Below are positions 34,136-42,433 of a stretch of DNA of 64,000 nucleotides, piece by piece. Every line of letters starts with the position of its first letter. Position 1 is the stretch's first letter. The DNA is taken from the NCBI GenBank assembly GCA_022778785.1, contig JALFSO010000086.1:1-64000 (forward strand), in the 5' to 3' direction. Origin of the DNA: Dysosmobacter sp. (GTDB taxonomy: Bacteria; Bacillota; Clostridia; Oscillospirales; Oscillospiraceae). A model generated the notes under the pieces. The model searched no databases. It was given only the letters and a program-made list of their open reading frames with translations, and was not told the DNA's origin. The position numbers and the translations under genes are program-made.

Positions 34136-35044
34136 ATGGAACAGCTGGAATTTCAGCGGCAGATGGATGAGGCGCGGCAGATGGTGGAGCGCCGTCTGGC
34201 GGAGTTCTTTCCCGGCGGCGGATTGCAGGAGGCCATGCGGTACAGTTTGCTGGCCGGCGGCAAGCGCATCCGGCCCGTGCTGGCCATGAAGTTCTGTGAA
34301 GCGGCGGGCGGAACGCCGGAGGAGGCTCTGGACTTTGGCTGTGGAGTAGAAATGCTTCACACCTATTCTCTCATCCACGACGACCTGCCCTGTATGGACA
34401 ACGACGATCTGCGCCGCGGACGGCCCACCAATCATAAGGTCTACGGCGAGTGCGTGGCTACGCTGGCGGGCGACGCCTTACAGGCGGCGGCCTTTCAGAC
34501 GGTGCTGTCCGCCGACGGGACCTGGCGGCACGGCGGCGGGGCCATGTCCAAAGCCTTGGCGGCCCGCGTTCTGGCGGAGGCCGCCGGAGAGCAGGGCATG
34601 TGCGGCGGTCAGTATGAGGACACCCTGGGGGACGGGCAGTCCCACACGGAGGTGGAGCTGACGGCCATCAACGATAAGAAGACCGGCGCACTGCTGCGGG
34701 CGGCCTGTCTCATGGGCGTTGCGGCCTCCATGGGCCGTCGGGCGGTGGACGAGTCCTGCTTCAATGCCGCCAGGGACTACGCCACCAACCTGGGATTGGC
34801 CTTCCAGATCCGGGACGACATCCTGGACGTGATCGGCGACGCCGCGGAGTTCGGCAAGCCAATCGGCTCCGACGCCTCCAACGAGAAGACCACCTATGTG
34901 ACGCTGTTGGGCACGGAGGAGTGCGAGCGCCGGGTGCTGGACTATACGGAAAAGGCCAAAGCCGCCCTGGACCAGGGGAACTGGCAGTGTGATACGGAGT
35001 TTCTCCGCACGCTGGCGGATGTGCTGGCGGAGCGCCGGAAATAA
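34136..35044 (+). CDS. ispA: polyprenyl synthetase (farnesyl/geranyl diphosphate synthase)
   Basis: The 302-residue product joins isopentenyl units. The first aspartate-rich motif is HDDLPCMDNDDLRRG (about 81-95), the second is FQIRDDILDVIGD (about 223-235), with GKRIRPVL upstream. It completes the isoprenoid set with dxs, ispD and ispF of this window. The ATG at 34136 has AGGTGG upstream, and its leader is nearly the same as that of the gene at 18665. A bidirectional terminator follows. Confidence 0.95.
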   Translation: MEQLEFQRQMDEARQMVERRLAEFFPGGGLQEAMRYSLLAGGKRIRPVLAMKFCEAAGGTPEEALDFGCGVEMLHTYSLIHDDLPCMDNDDLRRGRPTNHKVYGECVATLAGDALQAAAFQTVLSADGTWRHGGGAMSKALAARVLAEAAGEQGMCGGQYEDTLGDGQSHTEVELTAINDKKTGALLRAACLMGVAASMGRRAVDESCFNAARDYATNLGLAFQIRDDILDVIGDAAEFGKPIGSDASNEKTTYVTLLGTEECERRVLDYTEKAKAALDQGNWQCDTEFLRTLADVLAERRK

Positions 35045-35061
35045 GCCTATAGAACAATCAA

Positions 35062-35119
35062 ACACCGGACTCCCTTCCCAACGCGGCGCGCCGCGCCGGA
35101 AGAAGGAGTCCGGTGTTTT
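35062..35119. terminator. bidirectional terminator between ispA and the proline-rich cluster
   Basis: ACACCGGACTCC (35062-35073) pairs perfectly with 35105-35116, with an inner palindrome CGCGGCGCGCCGCG (35082-35095). TTTT follows on the plus strand and TGTTTG on the minus strand. Confidence 0.8.
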
Positions 35120-35136
35120 CGTATGAACAGTCCATT

Positions 35137-35556
35137 TTACAGGATCAGCAGCAATCCCAGGGCGAACAGGACCTCCTCATCCGCCTTCTCCTCGTACAGG
35201 AGAAACAGCAGGATCAGCAGCAGGAGGTCCCCGGTATCCACGCTTTCCAGATGGAATCGGTCCAGCAGATGCCGCAGAAGCCGGCTGATGATGTCGCCGG
35301 TGTCCCGCTGGGAGGATGGACCGCCGGTGTCCCATGCCCCCGGACCACCCGGCTCGAAGCCGCCGGGCGGCGGTCCGCCGGAGGGGCCGCCGTTCCCCTC
35401 CGGATGGGGATGCCCGCCGCGGGACGGGTCCGCTTTCGGCGGCGGAGGCGGCGGGGGAGTGCCCGGACCGTTTTTCGGCGGCTTCTGTGGGCGCTCAGGC
35501 TCCTCCGGGACGCGGGTGTAAGACCCCCGGTCGTTGCGGATATAGCGGTTATACAC
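35137..35556 (-). CDS. uncharacterised proline-rich protein with conserved hydrophobic tail
   Basis: Family not recognised by name. The 139-residue product starts YNRYIRNDRGSYTRV, then has a disordered Pro/Gly stretch (about 20-85, with a seven-proline run), then IISRLLRHLLDRF and an acidic-hydrophobic end (DTGDLLLLILLFLLYEEK...ALGLLLIL). The last 30 residues could insert in a membrane or form an amphipathic pair. A GTG start follows GGGAGGG and begins 3 nt after the previous gene's stop. It is the last gene of a three-gene unit, and I cannot assign a role. Confidence 0.6.
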   Translation of the reverse strand: MYNRYIRNDRGSYTRVPEEPERPQKPPKNGPGTPPPPPPPKADPSRGGHPHPEGNGGPSGGPPPGGFEPGGPGAWDTGGPSSQRDTGDIISRLLRHLLDRFHLESVDTGDLLLLILLFLLYEEKADEEVLFALGLLLIL

Positions 35557-35559
35557 CTG

Positions 35560-35970
35560 TCATCCCTCCCAGCTGGACAAGAATTTCTTTCCGATATGGA
35601 TGATGCGGGCCAGCTGGAGCGCCCGCTCGATCTTCTCCTGACGGTCCTGGCGCAGATAGGGGCGCAGGGCGCCCAGCAGCTGTCTGGCGCTGCTGTCGTC
35701 GCTGCGGCCCAGCTCCTGGATCACCGGGATCAGACGGGTCAGCATCTGCGGGTCCAGTCCGCCGGAGAGCGCGGACAGGATATCCCCGTTTCCGCCGGAA
35801 GGCGGCGACGGCGGCGTCTGTGGCGGAGGCGGCGGGGGAGGGGGCGCCGCCTGCTGCTGGGGCGCGGGTCCGCCGCCCTGTCCGGACAGGGACTGGGCCA
35901 GCTGCATGATCTGCGCCATGCTGTCGGGATTGGACAGCAGCGCATTCAGTTTCTCATCAAATTCCGACAC
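35560..35970 (-). CDS. uncharacterised protein with polyproline linker
   Basis: The 136-residue protein has an N-terminal helix (FDEKLNALLSNPDSMAQIMQLAQSLSG, with the start typical of this set), a polyproline/Gln linker (about 36-60), then a helical C-terminal part (LDPQMLTRLIPVIQELG and RQLLGALRPYLRQDRQEKIERALQLARI). There is no signal peptide. A GTG start with GGAAGGAGGG upstream is used. The middle gene of the unit; its first 20 residues echo the 'NP-x-x-x-x-Q' repeats in the first gene. Confidence 0.6.
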   Translation of the reverse strand: MSEFDEKLNALLSNPDSMAQIMQLAQSLSGQGGGPAPQQQAAPPPPPPPPQTPPSPPSGGNGDILSALSGGLDPQMLTRLIPVIQELGRSDDSSARQLLGALRPYLRQDRQEKIERALQLARIIHIGKKFLSSWEG

Positions 35971-35990
35971 GCCGCCGTCCCTCCTTCCGG

Positions 35991-36248
35991 TTATTTCTGG
36001 ACCGCCTTGTTGATGCGCTGGACCAGCGCCGCCCCCTCGGGGCTGCGCATGATCTGGGACACCATCCGGGCCATCTCGGAGGTGTCGCCCCGGGCGGCGC
36101 TCTGGGCCGCCCGCTGGAGGGCCGCGCCGTGATCCTCCTGGGTCAGCATCCGCATCAGATTCTGTCCGTCCTGGGTGCGGAACAGTGCCTGAACGGTGCC
36201 CGGATTGTTTTTCAGTGTCTCAATGAGCTGTTTCGTCTTTTCGTCCAT
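35991..36248 (-). CDS. small uncharacterised helical protein
   Basis: The 85-residue protein, starting MDEKTKQLIETLKNNPGTVQAL, is all-helical by appearance, with two similar half-motifs: KNNPGTVQALFRTQDGQNLMRML and an MVSQIMRSPEGAALVQRI segment. The start at 36248 fits a GGAGG ribosome site; the longer frame adds a spurious leader. It is the first gene of the three-gene unit, which begins after the nth terminator. Function unknown. Confidence 0.6.
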   Translation of the reverse strand: MDEKTKQLIETLKNNPGTVQALFRTQDGQNLMRMLTQEDHGAALQRAAQSAARGDTSEMARMVSQIMRSPEGAALVQRINKAVQK

Positions 36249-36346
36249 ATGAAGCCTCCATGCGCCAGCAGAAATGTTAGCATCCCCCGCGCCGGCAGAC
36301 ATCGTCCGCCCCGCCGGCGCTTCATTGCAGTATATGTGCCGGGCGC

Positions 36347-36382
36347 AAAAAACGTGCCTGCGTGGGCCGCACGCAGGCACGT
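36347..36382 (-). terminator. terminator of nth
   Basis: A 12-bp perfect stem (36352-36363 with 36371-36382). On the minus strand it is followed by TTTTTT (36352-36347). It separates nth from the three-gene proline-rich unit. Confidence 0.8.
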
Positions 36383-36392
36383 TTCCGATCCC

Positions 36393-37037
36393 CTATGCTT
36401 TTTTTGCCGCTTTCCGGGTGTCGCAGTCCTTTGCCAGCGGACAGCCCTCGCATTTGGGGCTGCGGGCGGTGCAGGTATCCCGGCCGAACAGCACCATGCG
36501 GTGGCAGAAGTTGTTGGACTCCTTGGGCGGAAGGACCTCCCGCAGCTGCCGCTCCACCTGGACGGGGTCTTTGGAGCCGTCGGTGATGCCCAGACGGCCG
36601 GTGATGCGGATGCAGTGGGTGTCGCAGACGTAGGCGGGCTGGCCGTATACGTCGCCCAGGATCAGGTTGGCGGTCTTGCGGCCCACACCGGGGAGGGACG
36701 TCAGCTCCTCCATGGTGCCGGGGACCTTGCCGCCGAACTGCTCCAGCAGCATTTTGGAGCAGGCCACGATGTCCCGGGCCTTGCCGTTGAAAAAGCCGCA
36801 GGAGTGGATGTACTCGCCCACCTCCTTGGGATCGGCTTCCGCAAAGCTCTCCAGGGAGGGGAACCGGGCGTACAGGGCGGGCGTCACTTTGTTCACCCGC
36901 TCGTCGGTACACTGTGCGGCCAGACGGACGGCGAACAGCAGCTCGTAGTCCTTTTCGTATTGCAGGGAGCAGAGACTGTCGGGATAGAGTTCTTTCAGCG
37001 TTTCAATAATACGGTTCAGCGCAGCTTTCGATTTCAT
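36393..37037 (-). CDS. nth: endonuclease III (DNA glycosylase/AP lyase)
   Basis: Nth removes oxidised pyrimidines. The 214-residue product has the helix-hairpin-helix LPGVGRKTANLILG (about 114-127, with the catalytic Lys) and the catalytic Asp in VCDTHC. A C-terminal 4Fe-4S loop follows with four cysteines (C-x6-C-x2-C-x5-C from CTARSPKC). I start at MKSKAALN (37037), preceded by AGGTGACC; the longer frame to 37154 would overlap the rarA promoter region. Confidence 0.95.
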   Translation of the reverse strand: MKSKAALNRIIETLKELYPDSLCSLQYEKDYELLFAVRLAAQCTDERVNKVTPALYARFPSLESFAEADPKEVGEYIHSCGFFNGKARDIVACSKMLLEQFGGKVPGTMEELTSLPGVGRKTANLILGDVYGQPAYVCDTHCIRITGRLGITDGSKDPVQVERQLREVLPPKESNNFCHRMVLFGRDTCTARSPKCEGCPLAKDCDTRKAAKKA

Positions 37038-37144
37038 GGCGGTCACCTCAAGGGACAGGATACCACAAAATCCGACAGTTTGCGAGAGGAAAATGCAGCA
37101 AAACCAAAAGGCAGCGGGATATGGAAAAACCTTTGATTTTTCTG

Positions 37145-37173
37145 TAGAATCCACAGAACGGTTGTGCTATAAT
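37145..37173 (+). promoter_or_regulatory. extended -10 promoter of rarA
   Basis: TATAAT (37168-37173) with TG two bases upstream (TGCTATAAT) makes an extended -10. The -35 position (37145-37150, TAGAAT) is poor. Confidence 0.5.
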
Positions 37174-37226
37174 ATATGATTACCCTCGGTAAGTATTGCC
37201 GGGAGAACAGGAAAGGAGGGCACGCC

Positions 37227-38495
37227 ATGCAGCGTCCCCTGGCGGATGAGATCCGTCCCAAGACTTTGGACGAGGTGGTGGGACAGCGGCACCTGCTGGC
37301 CCCCGGCGCGGTACTGCGCCGGCTCATTGAGAGCGGCGCTGACGCCAATATGGTGTTTTACGGCCCCTCCGGCACCGGGAAGACCACCATTGCCAATATC
37401 ATCGCCCGACAGACCAACAAGACCCTCCACCGGCTCAACGCCACCACGGCGTCCTTGCAGGACATCAAGGACATCATCGCCGACGTGGGGACCCTGCTGG
37501 CCCCCGGCGGCATTCTGCTGTATCTGGACGAGATCCAGTATTTCAACAAGAAGCAGCAGCAGAGCCTGTTGGAGTTCATGGAGAACGGCTCCCTGACGCT
37601 CATCGCCTCCACCACGGAGAACCCCTATTTCTACGTATACAGCGCCCTGCTGTCCCGCAGCACGGTGTTTGAGTTCAAGCAGGTGACGCCGGAGGAGGCG
37701 CTGCCCGCCGTGGAGCGGGCGCTGCGCATCGAGCAGGAGCGGTCGCCCCTGCCCCTGAAGTGGGAGGAGAAAGTCCCGCTCCAGATCGCCACGGCCTGCG
37801 GCGGAGACGTGCGGAAGGCCATCAACGCCGTGGAGCTGCTGTGCCGGGCGGCGCCGCCGGAGAACGGAACGCTGACCCTGACCATGGCGGACGCGGAGCA
37901 GGTGGCCCAGCGGAGCGCCATGCGGTACGACAAGGGCGGCGACGCCATGTACGACATCGCCTCCGCCCTGATGAAGTCCCTGCGGGGCAGCGACCCGGAC
38001 GCGGCGCTGCACTATCTGGCCCGGTTCCTGGAGGCGGGCGATCTGGTGACGCCCTGCCGCCGTCTGCTGTGCTCCGCCAGTGAGGACGTGGGCATGGCCT
38101 ATCCCCAGGCCGTCTCCATCGTGAAGGCCTGCGTGGACACGGCCATGCAGCTGGGCCTTCCGGAGGCGCGGCTGCCGCTGGCCCAGGCGGCCATTCTGCT
38201 GGCCACGGCCCCTAAGTCCAACAGCGTGGAGGCGGGCATCGACCGCGCCATGGCGGACGTCCGGGCGGGGCGCACCGGGGACATTCCCCGACAGCTCCAG
38301 AACGTCCACGCCGACACCACGGGCTTTGACAATAAGCAGCACTATCTCTATCCCCACGACTATCCCAACCACTGGGTCCGCCAGCAGTATCTTCCGGATG
38401 CCATCCGGAACGCGCGGTACTATGAGTACGGCCCCAACAAGAACGAGCAGGCCGCCAGGGCCTACTGGGAGAAGATCAAGGGGACGGATCAGTAA
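37227..38495 (+). CDS. rarA: replication-associated recombination protein RarA/MgsA
   Basis: A AAA+ ATPase of the clamp-loader group that acts at stalled forks. The 422 residues include PKTLDEVVGQRHLL, Walker A GPSGTGKTT (about 50-58), Walker B LLYLDEIQYF, sensor STTENPYF and a C-terminal tetramerisation part (YPHDYPNHWVRQQYLP). The start at 37227 has AAGGAGG upstream. Its 3' end overlaps the convergent S1-domain gene by 20 bp. Confidence 0.95.
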   Translation: MQRPLADEIRPKTLDEVVGQRHLLAPGAVLRRLIESGADANMVFYGPSGTGKTTIANIIARQTNKTLHRLNATTASLQDIKDIIADVGTLLAPGGILLYLDEIQYFNKKQQQSLLEFMENGSLTLIASTTENPYFYVYSALLSRSTVFEFKQVTPEEALPAVERALRIEQERSPLPLKWEEKVPLQIATACGGDVRKAINAVELLCRAAPPENGTLTLTMADAEQVAQRSAMRYDKGGDAMYDIASALMKSLRGSDPDAALHYLARFLEAGDLVTPCRRLLCSASEDVGMAYPQAVSIVKACVDTAMQLGLPEARLPLAQAAILLATAPKSNSVEAGIDRAMADVRAGRTGDIPRQLQNVHADTTGFDNKQHYLYPHDYPNHWVRQQYLPDAIRNARYYEYGPNKNEQAARAYWEKIKGTDQ

Positions 38496-39411
38496 ACACC
38501 GTCTCCACAGGTTCCTTTTCATAGCCCGGCGGGGAGTAGACCCACCGCTCCAGCTGGCCGTCGGTGATCTGATAGCGCAGGGGCGGGATGGCCGTCTCCG
38601 GCGGCAGCGTCTCGATGATGTGTAGTTTGATCTTCATCCGCTCCAGCCGGATGCTCTTGATATAGACGGAGACCCGGTCGTCCTCCCGCACGCCGGCCTT
38701 CCGGTCCGCCAGACCGGAGAGATTGGGCATCAGCTCCACAAAGCAGCCGTAGTCCTTGACGGACCGGACCACCCCCGGAACCGTGTCACCGGGATGGAAG
38801 CGGCTGGCATTCTCCATCCAGGTGCCCAGCAGCTCCTTATGGGTCATGGTGAACCGGGGAACGGCGGGGTCCACGTCGGCCACCGCCGCCAGGATCCGCT
38901 GCCCTGTCCGGAACCGGACGGCGGGATGTGGGATGCGGGAGACGGAGATGTTCTCAATGGGCAGCATGGCGACGATGCCGCAGCCGATGTCCAGGAAAGC
39001 GCCGAAGGACTCCAGATGCGTCACCACGGCGGAGACCACCGAACCGGGCCCCAGGGCGGAGAGGAACCATTCCTTCGCCTGTTCCTGTACGGCCCGGCGG
39101 GAGAGCCGGACCACAGGGGTGCCCTTTTCGTCGGCGCTGATGTCCGTCACAAAGAAGCAAACGGGCTTTCCCACCCGGCTTAGAAGGGCGATGTCCCGTC
39201 CGGAGCCGCTGATCCACGGGGCCACGGCCTCCTCCCGGGGCAGGAGCCCCCGGATGCCGCCCAGATCGATATACAGGTCCCGGCGGCTGTCACAGCGGAC
39301 CACCGGTCCCTCCAGGATTGTCCGCTCCGCCATGGCCTCCCGCAGAGCCGGGAGCGTCAGAGCCGTCTGGGGCCGCAGCCCCTCCGGGAGATAGATGTTG
39401 TTTTCCGGCAT
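38476..39411 (-). CDS. S1 RNA-binding domain protein
   Basis: The 311-residue product resembles the S1-like proteins of Clostridia (annotated as RpsA-like). Two or three S1/OB folds can be read: an N-terminal part (about 30-70, with LYIDLGGIRGLLPREE), a middle one (SVVSAVVTHLESFGAFLDIGCGIVAMLPIENIS) and a third (GDTVPGVVRSVKDYGCFVELMPNLSGL). It is shorter than true S1 and probably acts as an RNA-binding accessory factor. I chose the ATG at 39411; a GTG at 39426 has no proper ribosome site. Confidence 0.85.
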   Translation of the reverse strand: MPENNIYLPEGLRPQTALTLPALREAMAERTILEGPVVRCDSRRDLYIDLGGIRGLLPREEAVAPWISGSGRDIALLSRVGKPVCFFVTDISADEKGTPVVRLSRRAVQEQAKEWFLSALGPGSVVSAVVTHLESFGAFLDIGCGIVAMLPIENISVSRIPHPAVRFRTGQRILAAVADVDPAVPRFTMTHKELLGTWMENASRFHPGDTVPGVVRSVKDYGCFVELMPNLSGLADRKAGVREDDRVSVYIKSIRLERMKIKLHIIETLPPETAIPPLRYQITDGQLERWVYSPPGYEKEPVETVFTDPSP

Positions 39412-39528
39412 TATTTCATCACACACCTTTTATGATCCATCATTGATCAAGTGATCACAGTTCGCGTCCGGCGCGGTTACAGACCATCTTATGCGCCGCA
39501 GCGCGGCAGTTTGACAGGAGGAACGACC

Positions 39529-39726
39529 ATGGACCTGCATCTTCACGACCATGTGGAACTGAAAAAGCCCCATCCCTGTGGCAGCACCCAATGGGAGATC
39601 CTGCGGGTGGGCATGGATATCAAGCTCCGCTGCCTGGGCTGCGGCCATGAGCTGATGCTTCCCCGCAGCAAAGCGGAGAAGAGCATCCGCAAGATTCTGA
39701 CACGGGAGGAGGAACCGAATCGATGA
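39529..39726 (+). CDS. DUF951 domain protein
   Basis: A 65-residue protein with the DUF951 pattern: DHVELKKPHPCGSTQWEILRVGMDIKLRCLGCGHELMLPRSK. The Cys residues (about 13, 31 and 34) may bind zinc. Function is unknown, and it is often found near chromosome-partition genes. The ATG at 39529 has CAGGAGGAA upstream and a small hairpin (39495-39507) before that. It overlaps a 31-residue ORF by 4 bp. Confidence 0.87.
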   Translation: MDLHLHDHVELKKPHPCGSTQWEILRVGMDIKLRCLGCGHELMLPRSKAEKSIRKILTREEEPNR

Positions 39727-39818
39727 ACAAGAAGACCCGGATCATGGCCCTGATCCTGGTGGCGGTCATGATATTCGCCCTGCTGGCGTCCATGGTCCTG
39801 CCCTACATTGCCATGTAA
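39723..39818 (+). CDS. 31-residue putative membrane peptide
   Basis: The ATG overlaps the DUF951 stop (ATGA). It encodes MNKKTRIMALILVAVMIFAL and eleven more residues (LASMVLPYIAM): a short basic N-terminus then one hydrophobic helix. Translational coupling and a membrane-peptide pattern support a real gene. It could be a single-pass membrane peptide of unknown function. Confidence 0.6.
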   Translation: MNKKTRIMALILVAVMIFALLASMVLPYIAM

Positions 39819-39842
39819 TACGCACATTTCAGCCGTTTTTGG

Positions 39843-39871
39843 TTGTATTTCGGGGATAGCTGTGCTAAACT
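39843..39871 (+). promoter_or_regulatory. promoter of ddl-murF
   Basis: TTGTAT (39843-39848), 17 bp, TAAACT (39866-39871) with TGTGC just before the -10. Confidence 0.6.
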
Positions 39872-39931
39872 GTGTGAGACTGACATAGCCTTGGATAGAG
39901 ACTGCACAGAGTGTGAGAAAAGAGGAATCGC

Positions 39932-40987
39932 ATGAAGATCGTTGTATTGGCCGGCGGCATCTCAACAGAGCGGGAGGTCTCCCTGGTATCAGGCACCGGC
40001 ATCTGCCGGGCGCTGCGGGAGAAGGGCCACCGGGCCATTTTGGTGGATATGTTCCTGGGACTGAACACGGTCCCCGCGAATCTGGAGACGCTGTTTGACG
40101 CGCCGGACGGACTGTGCCCCGACGCGGCCATCCGAACGGAGGCGCCGGACCTGGAGGCCGTGCGCCGGAGCCGTCCGGACCAGGGCCCCAGCCATCTGGG
40201 GCCCCACGTGCTGGACGTCTGCGCGGCGGCGGACATGGTGTTCCTGGGCCTCCACGGCGAGGACGGCGAGGACGGCCGCATTCAGGCGGCGCTGGACCTG
40301 CTGGGCGTGCCCTATACCGGTTCCGGCCATCTGGCCTCCGCCGTGGCCATGGATAAGACGGTCTCCAAGCAGCTGATGGACGCGGCAGGCATTCCCACCC
40401 CCAAGTGGCGGCTGCTTGCCGATTATGCCGAGGACGTGGACCGTCTGGCGGAGGAGCTGCCCATGCCCTGTGTGGTGAAGACTCCCGGCGGCGGCTCGTC
40501 TCTGGGCGTCTATCTGCCGGAGGACCGGGCGGCGCTGAAAGCGGCGCTTCTGGAGGTCCTGCGCTACGGCAGCAAGGCGCTGGTGGAGGAGCGCATCTAC
40601 GGCCGGGAGCTGACGGTGGCCGTGCTGGGCGACCGGTGGCTGCCTGCGGTGGAGACCGTGCCTGCCGGGAAGGAATTCGACTACACTGCCAAATATCAGG
40701 CGGGCGCCGCGCTGGAGACCTGCCCGGCGGATCTGACGCCGGAACAGATGGCCGCGGCGGGAGAGCTGGCCCTGCGGGTCCACCGCTGCCTGGGACTGGA
40801 GGTCTACTCCCGGACGGACATGATCCTGGATCAGGAGGGACGGTTCTGGTGCCTGGAGGCCAACTCCCTGCCGGGGATGACGCCCACCAGCTTCGTCCCC
40901 AAGGAGGCCGCCGCCGTGGGCATGAGCTACGCCGACGTCTGCCAGGAGATTCTGGAGCTGTCCGCCCATATCCGGCGGAGAGGATAA
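39932..40987 (+). CDS. ddl: D-alanine--D-alanine ligase
   Basis: This ATP-grasp enzyme makes D-Ala-D-Ala for peptidoglycan. Over 351 residues it has VLAGGISTEREVSLVSG (about 4-20), LHGEDGEDGRIQ, YTGSGHLASAVAMDKT, TPGGGSSLGVYL and, near the end, EANSLPGMTPTSF. No VanH or VanX is adjacent, so it looks like the housekeeping ligase. murF follows after 52 bp, giving the substrate-user pair. Confidence 0.95.
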   Translation: MKIVVLAGGISTEREVSLVSGTGICRALREKGHRAILVDMFLGLNTVPANLETLFDAPDGLCPDAAIRTEAPDLEAVRRSRPDQGPSHLGPHVLDVCAAADMVFLGLHGEDGEDGRIQAALDLLGVPYTGSGHLASAVAMDKTVSKQLMDAAGIPTPKWRLLADYAEDVDRLAEELPMPCVVKTPGGGSSLGVYLPEDRAALKAALLEVLRYGSKALVEERIYGRELTVAVLGDRWLPAVETVPAGKEFDYTAKYQAGAALETCPADLTPEQMAAAGELALRVHRCLGLEVYSRTDMILDQEGRFWCLEANSLPGMTPTSFVPKEAAAVGMSYADVCQEILELSAHIRRRG

Positions 40988-41039
40988 GCATGACCGGGAT
41001 GATTTCATTTCAGTGCCTGCGTGGCGCGTGGAGGGCAAT

Positions 41040-42404
41040 ATGCAGCCGTTTACAGTAAAAGAGATCGAGACCGCGGTGGGCGGTGTGTGGCAGAATCCGC
41101 AGGAGGGGCTTCCCGCTGTGACGGAGGTGTCCACTGACAGCCGGAAGATCCGGCAGGGATGCCTGTTCATCCCGCTGGCGGGCGAGAATTTCGACGGACA
41201 CCGCTTCATCGACATGGCGCTGGACGCCGGCGCGGCGGGCTGTCTGTGCGCCAGACTTCCGGAGACGCTGCGCCCGGACAAATTCTACATTCAGGTGGAG
41301 GACACCCGTCTGGCTCTGAAGGCCCTGGCGAAGGCGTACCGGGAGCGGTTCGATATTCCCTTTGTCCAAATCACCGGCAGCGTGGGGAAGACCACCACCA
41401 AGGAGATGATCGCGGCGGTGCTGTCCGCCCGGTATCGCACCCTGAAGACGCCGGAGAATTTCAACAACGACATCGGCACGCCCCTGACGCTGTTCCAGCT
41501 GACGCCGGAGCATCAGGCGGCGGTCATCGAGACGGGCATGAACCACTTCGGCGAGATCCGCTATCTGGGGGAGATGGTCCAGCCGGACATCGCCGTCATC
41601 ACCAACATCGGCGACGCCCACATTGAGTATCTGGGCAGCCGGGATGGCATTCTCCAGGCCAAGAGCGAGATCTTCGAGAATCTGAAGCCCGGCGGTCTCG
41701 CGGTCCTCAACGGCGACGACGCGCTGCTGGATACGCTGGAGCTGCCCTTCCAGACCGTCCGGTGCGGCCGGTCCGCCCATTGCTCCGTCCGGGTGACGGA
41801 CACTCAGGACCACGGCGTGGGCGGCATCACCTGCGACGTGGAGACGGAGAACAACACCTACCGTCTGGAGATCCCCGCTCCCGGCGAACACATGGTGTAT
41901 TCAGCCTCCATGGCGGTGGCCGTGGGCGAACGGCTGGGGCTGACGCCGGAGGAGATCATCCGGGGCGTGGCCGGTTACGAGCCCACCGGCTCCCGGATGC
42001 GGCTGGTGAACCTGCCGGGGAACCGGACCATTCTGGACGACTGCTACAACGCCAACCCCCAGTCCGTGACGGCGGCGCTGGAGATCCTGGCGAAGACGGA
42101 GTGCGACTGTAAGATCGCCGTGCTGGGCGACATGGGCGAGCTGGGGGCGCTGACGGATCAGGCCCATTACAACATCGGCGCGCTGGCAGCCATGCTGGGC
42201 ATCGATCAGGTGTTCGCCGTGGGGGCCAAGGCCGCTAAGATCGCCGAGGGCACAGAGAACAGCGGCGGCCAGGTCTGGCATTTCGCCACCAAAGAGGAGG
42301 CGCTGGCCTCCATCCGGGACAGCTTCGGAGACAATACGGTGATGCTCATCAAGGCATCCCACGCCATGCACTTCGGCTGGCTGGTGGAACAGCTCAGCCG
42401 CTGA
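41040..42404 (+). CDS. murF: UDP-N-acetylmuramoyl-tripeptide--D-alanyl-D-alanine ligase
   Basis: MurF adds D-Ala-D-Ala to the UDP-MurNAc tripeptide, the last cytoplasmic step of wall precursor synthesis. The 454-residue product has the N-terminal VSTDSRKIRQG, the P-loop ITGSVGKTTTKEMI (about 112-125), GMNHFGEI, and the C-terminal DDCYNANPQSVTAAL and DMGELG segments. The ATG at 41040 has GGAGGGC upstream. It is adjacent to ddl, as in many Firmicutes. Confidence 0.96.
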   Translation: MQPFTVKEIETAVGGVWQNPQEGLPAVTEVSTDSRKIRQGCLFIPLAGENFDGHRFIDMALDAGAAGCLCARLPETLRPDKFYIQVEDTRLALKALAKAYRERFDIPFVQITGSVGKTTTKEMIAAVLSARYRTLKTPENFNNDIGTPLTLFQLTPEHQAAVIETGMNHFGEIRYLGEMVQPDIAVITNIGDAHIEYLGSRDGILQAKSEIFENLKPGGLAVLNGDDALLDTLELPFQTVRCGRSAHCSVRVTDTQDHGVGGITCDVETENNTYRLEIPAPGEHMVYSASMAVAVGERLGLTPEEIIRGVAGYEPTGSRMRLVNLPGNRTILDDCYNANPQSVTAALEILAKTECDCKIAVLGDMGELGALTDQAHYNIGALAAMLGIDQVFAVGAKAAKIAEGTENSGGQVWHFATKEEALASIRDSFGDNTVMLIKASHAMHFGWLVEQLSR

Positions 42405-42433
42405 CAAACTATTTATCAGTTGAGTAGGAAAGT

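Noticed and set aside
39444..39457. TGATCAAGTGATCA near the S1/DUF951 divergent region
   Set aside because: It is short and close to chance for AT-rich intergenic DNA; noted only as a possible operator.
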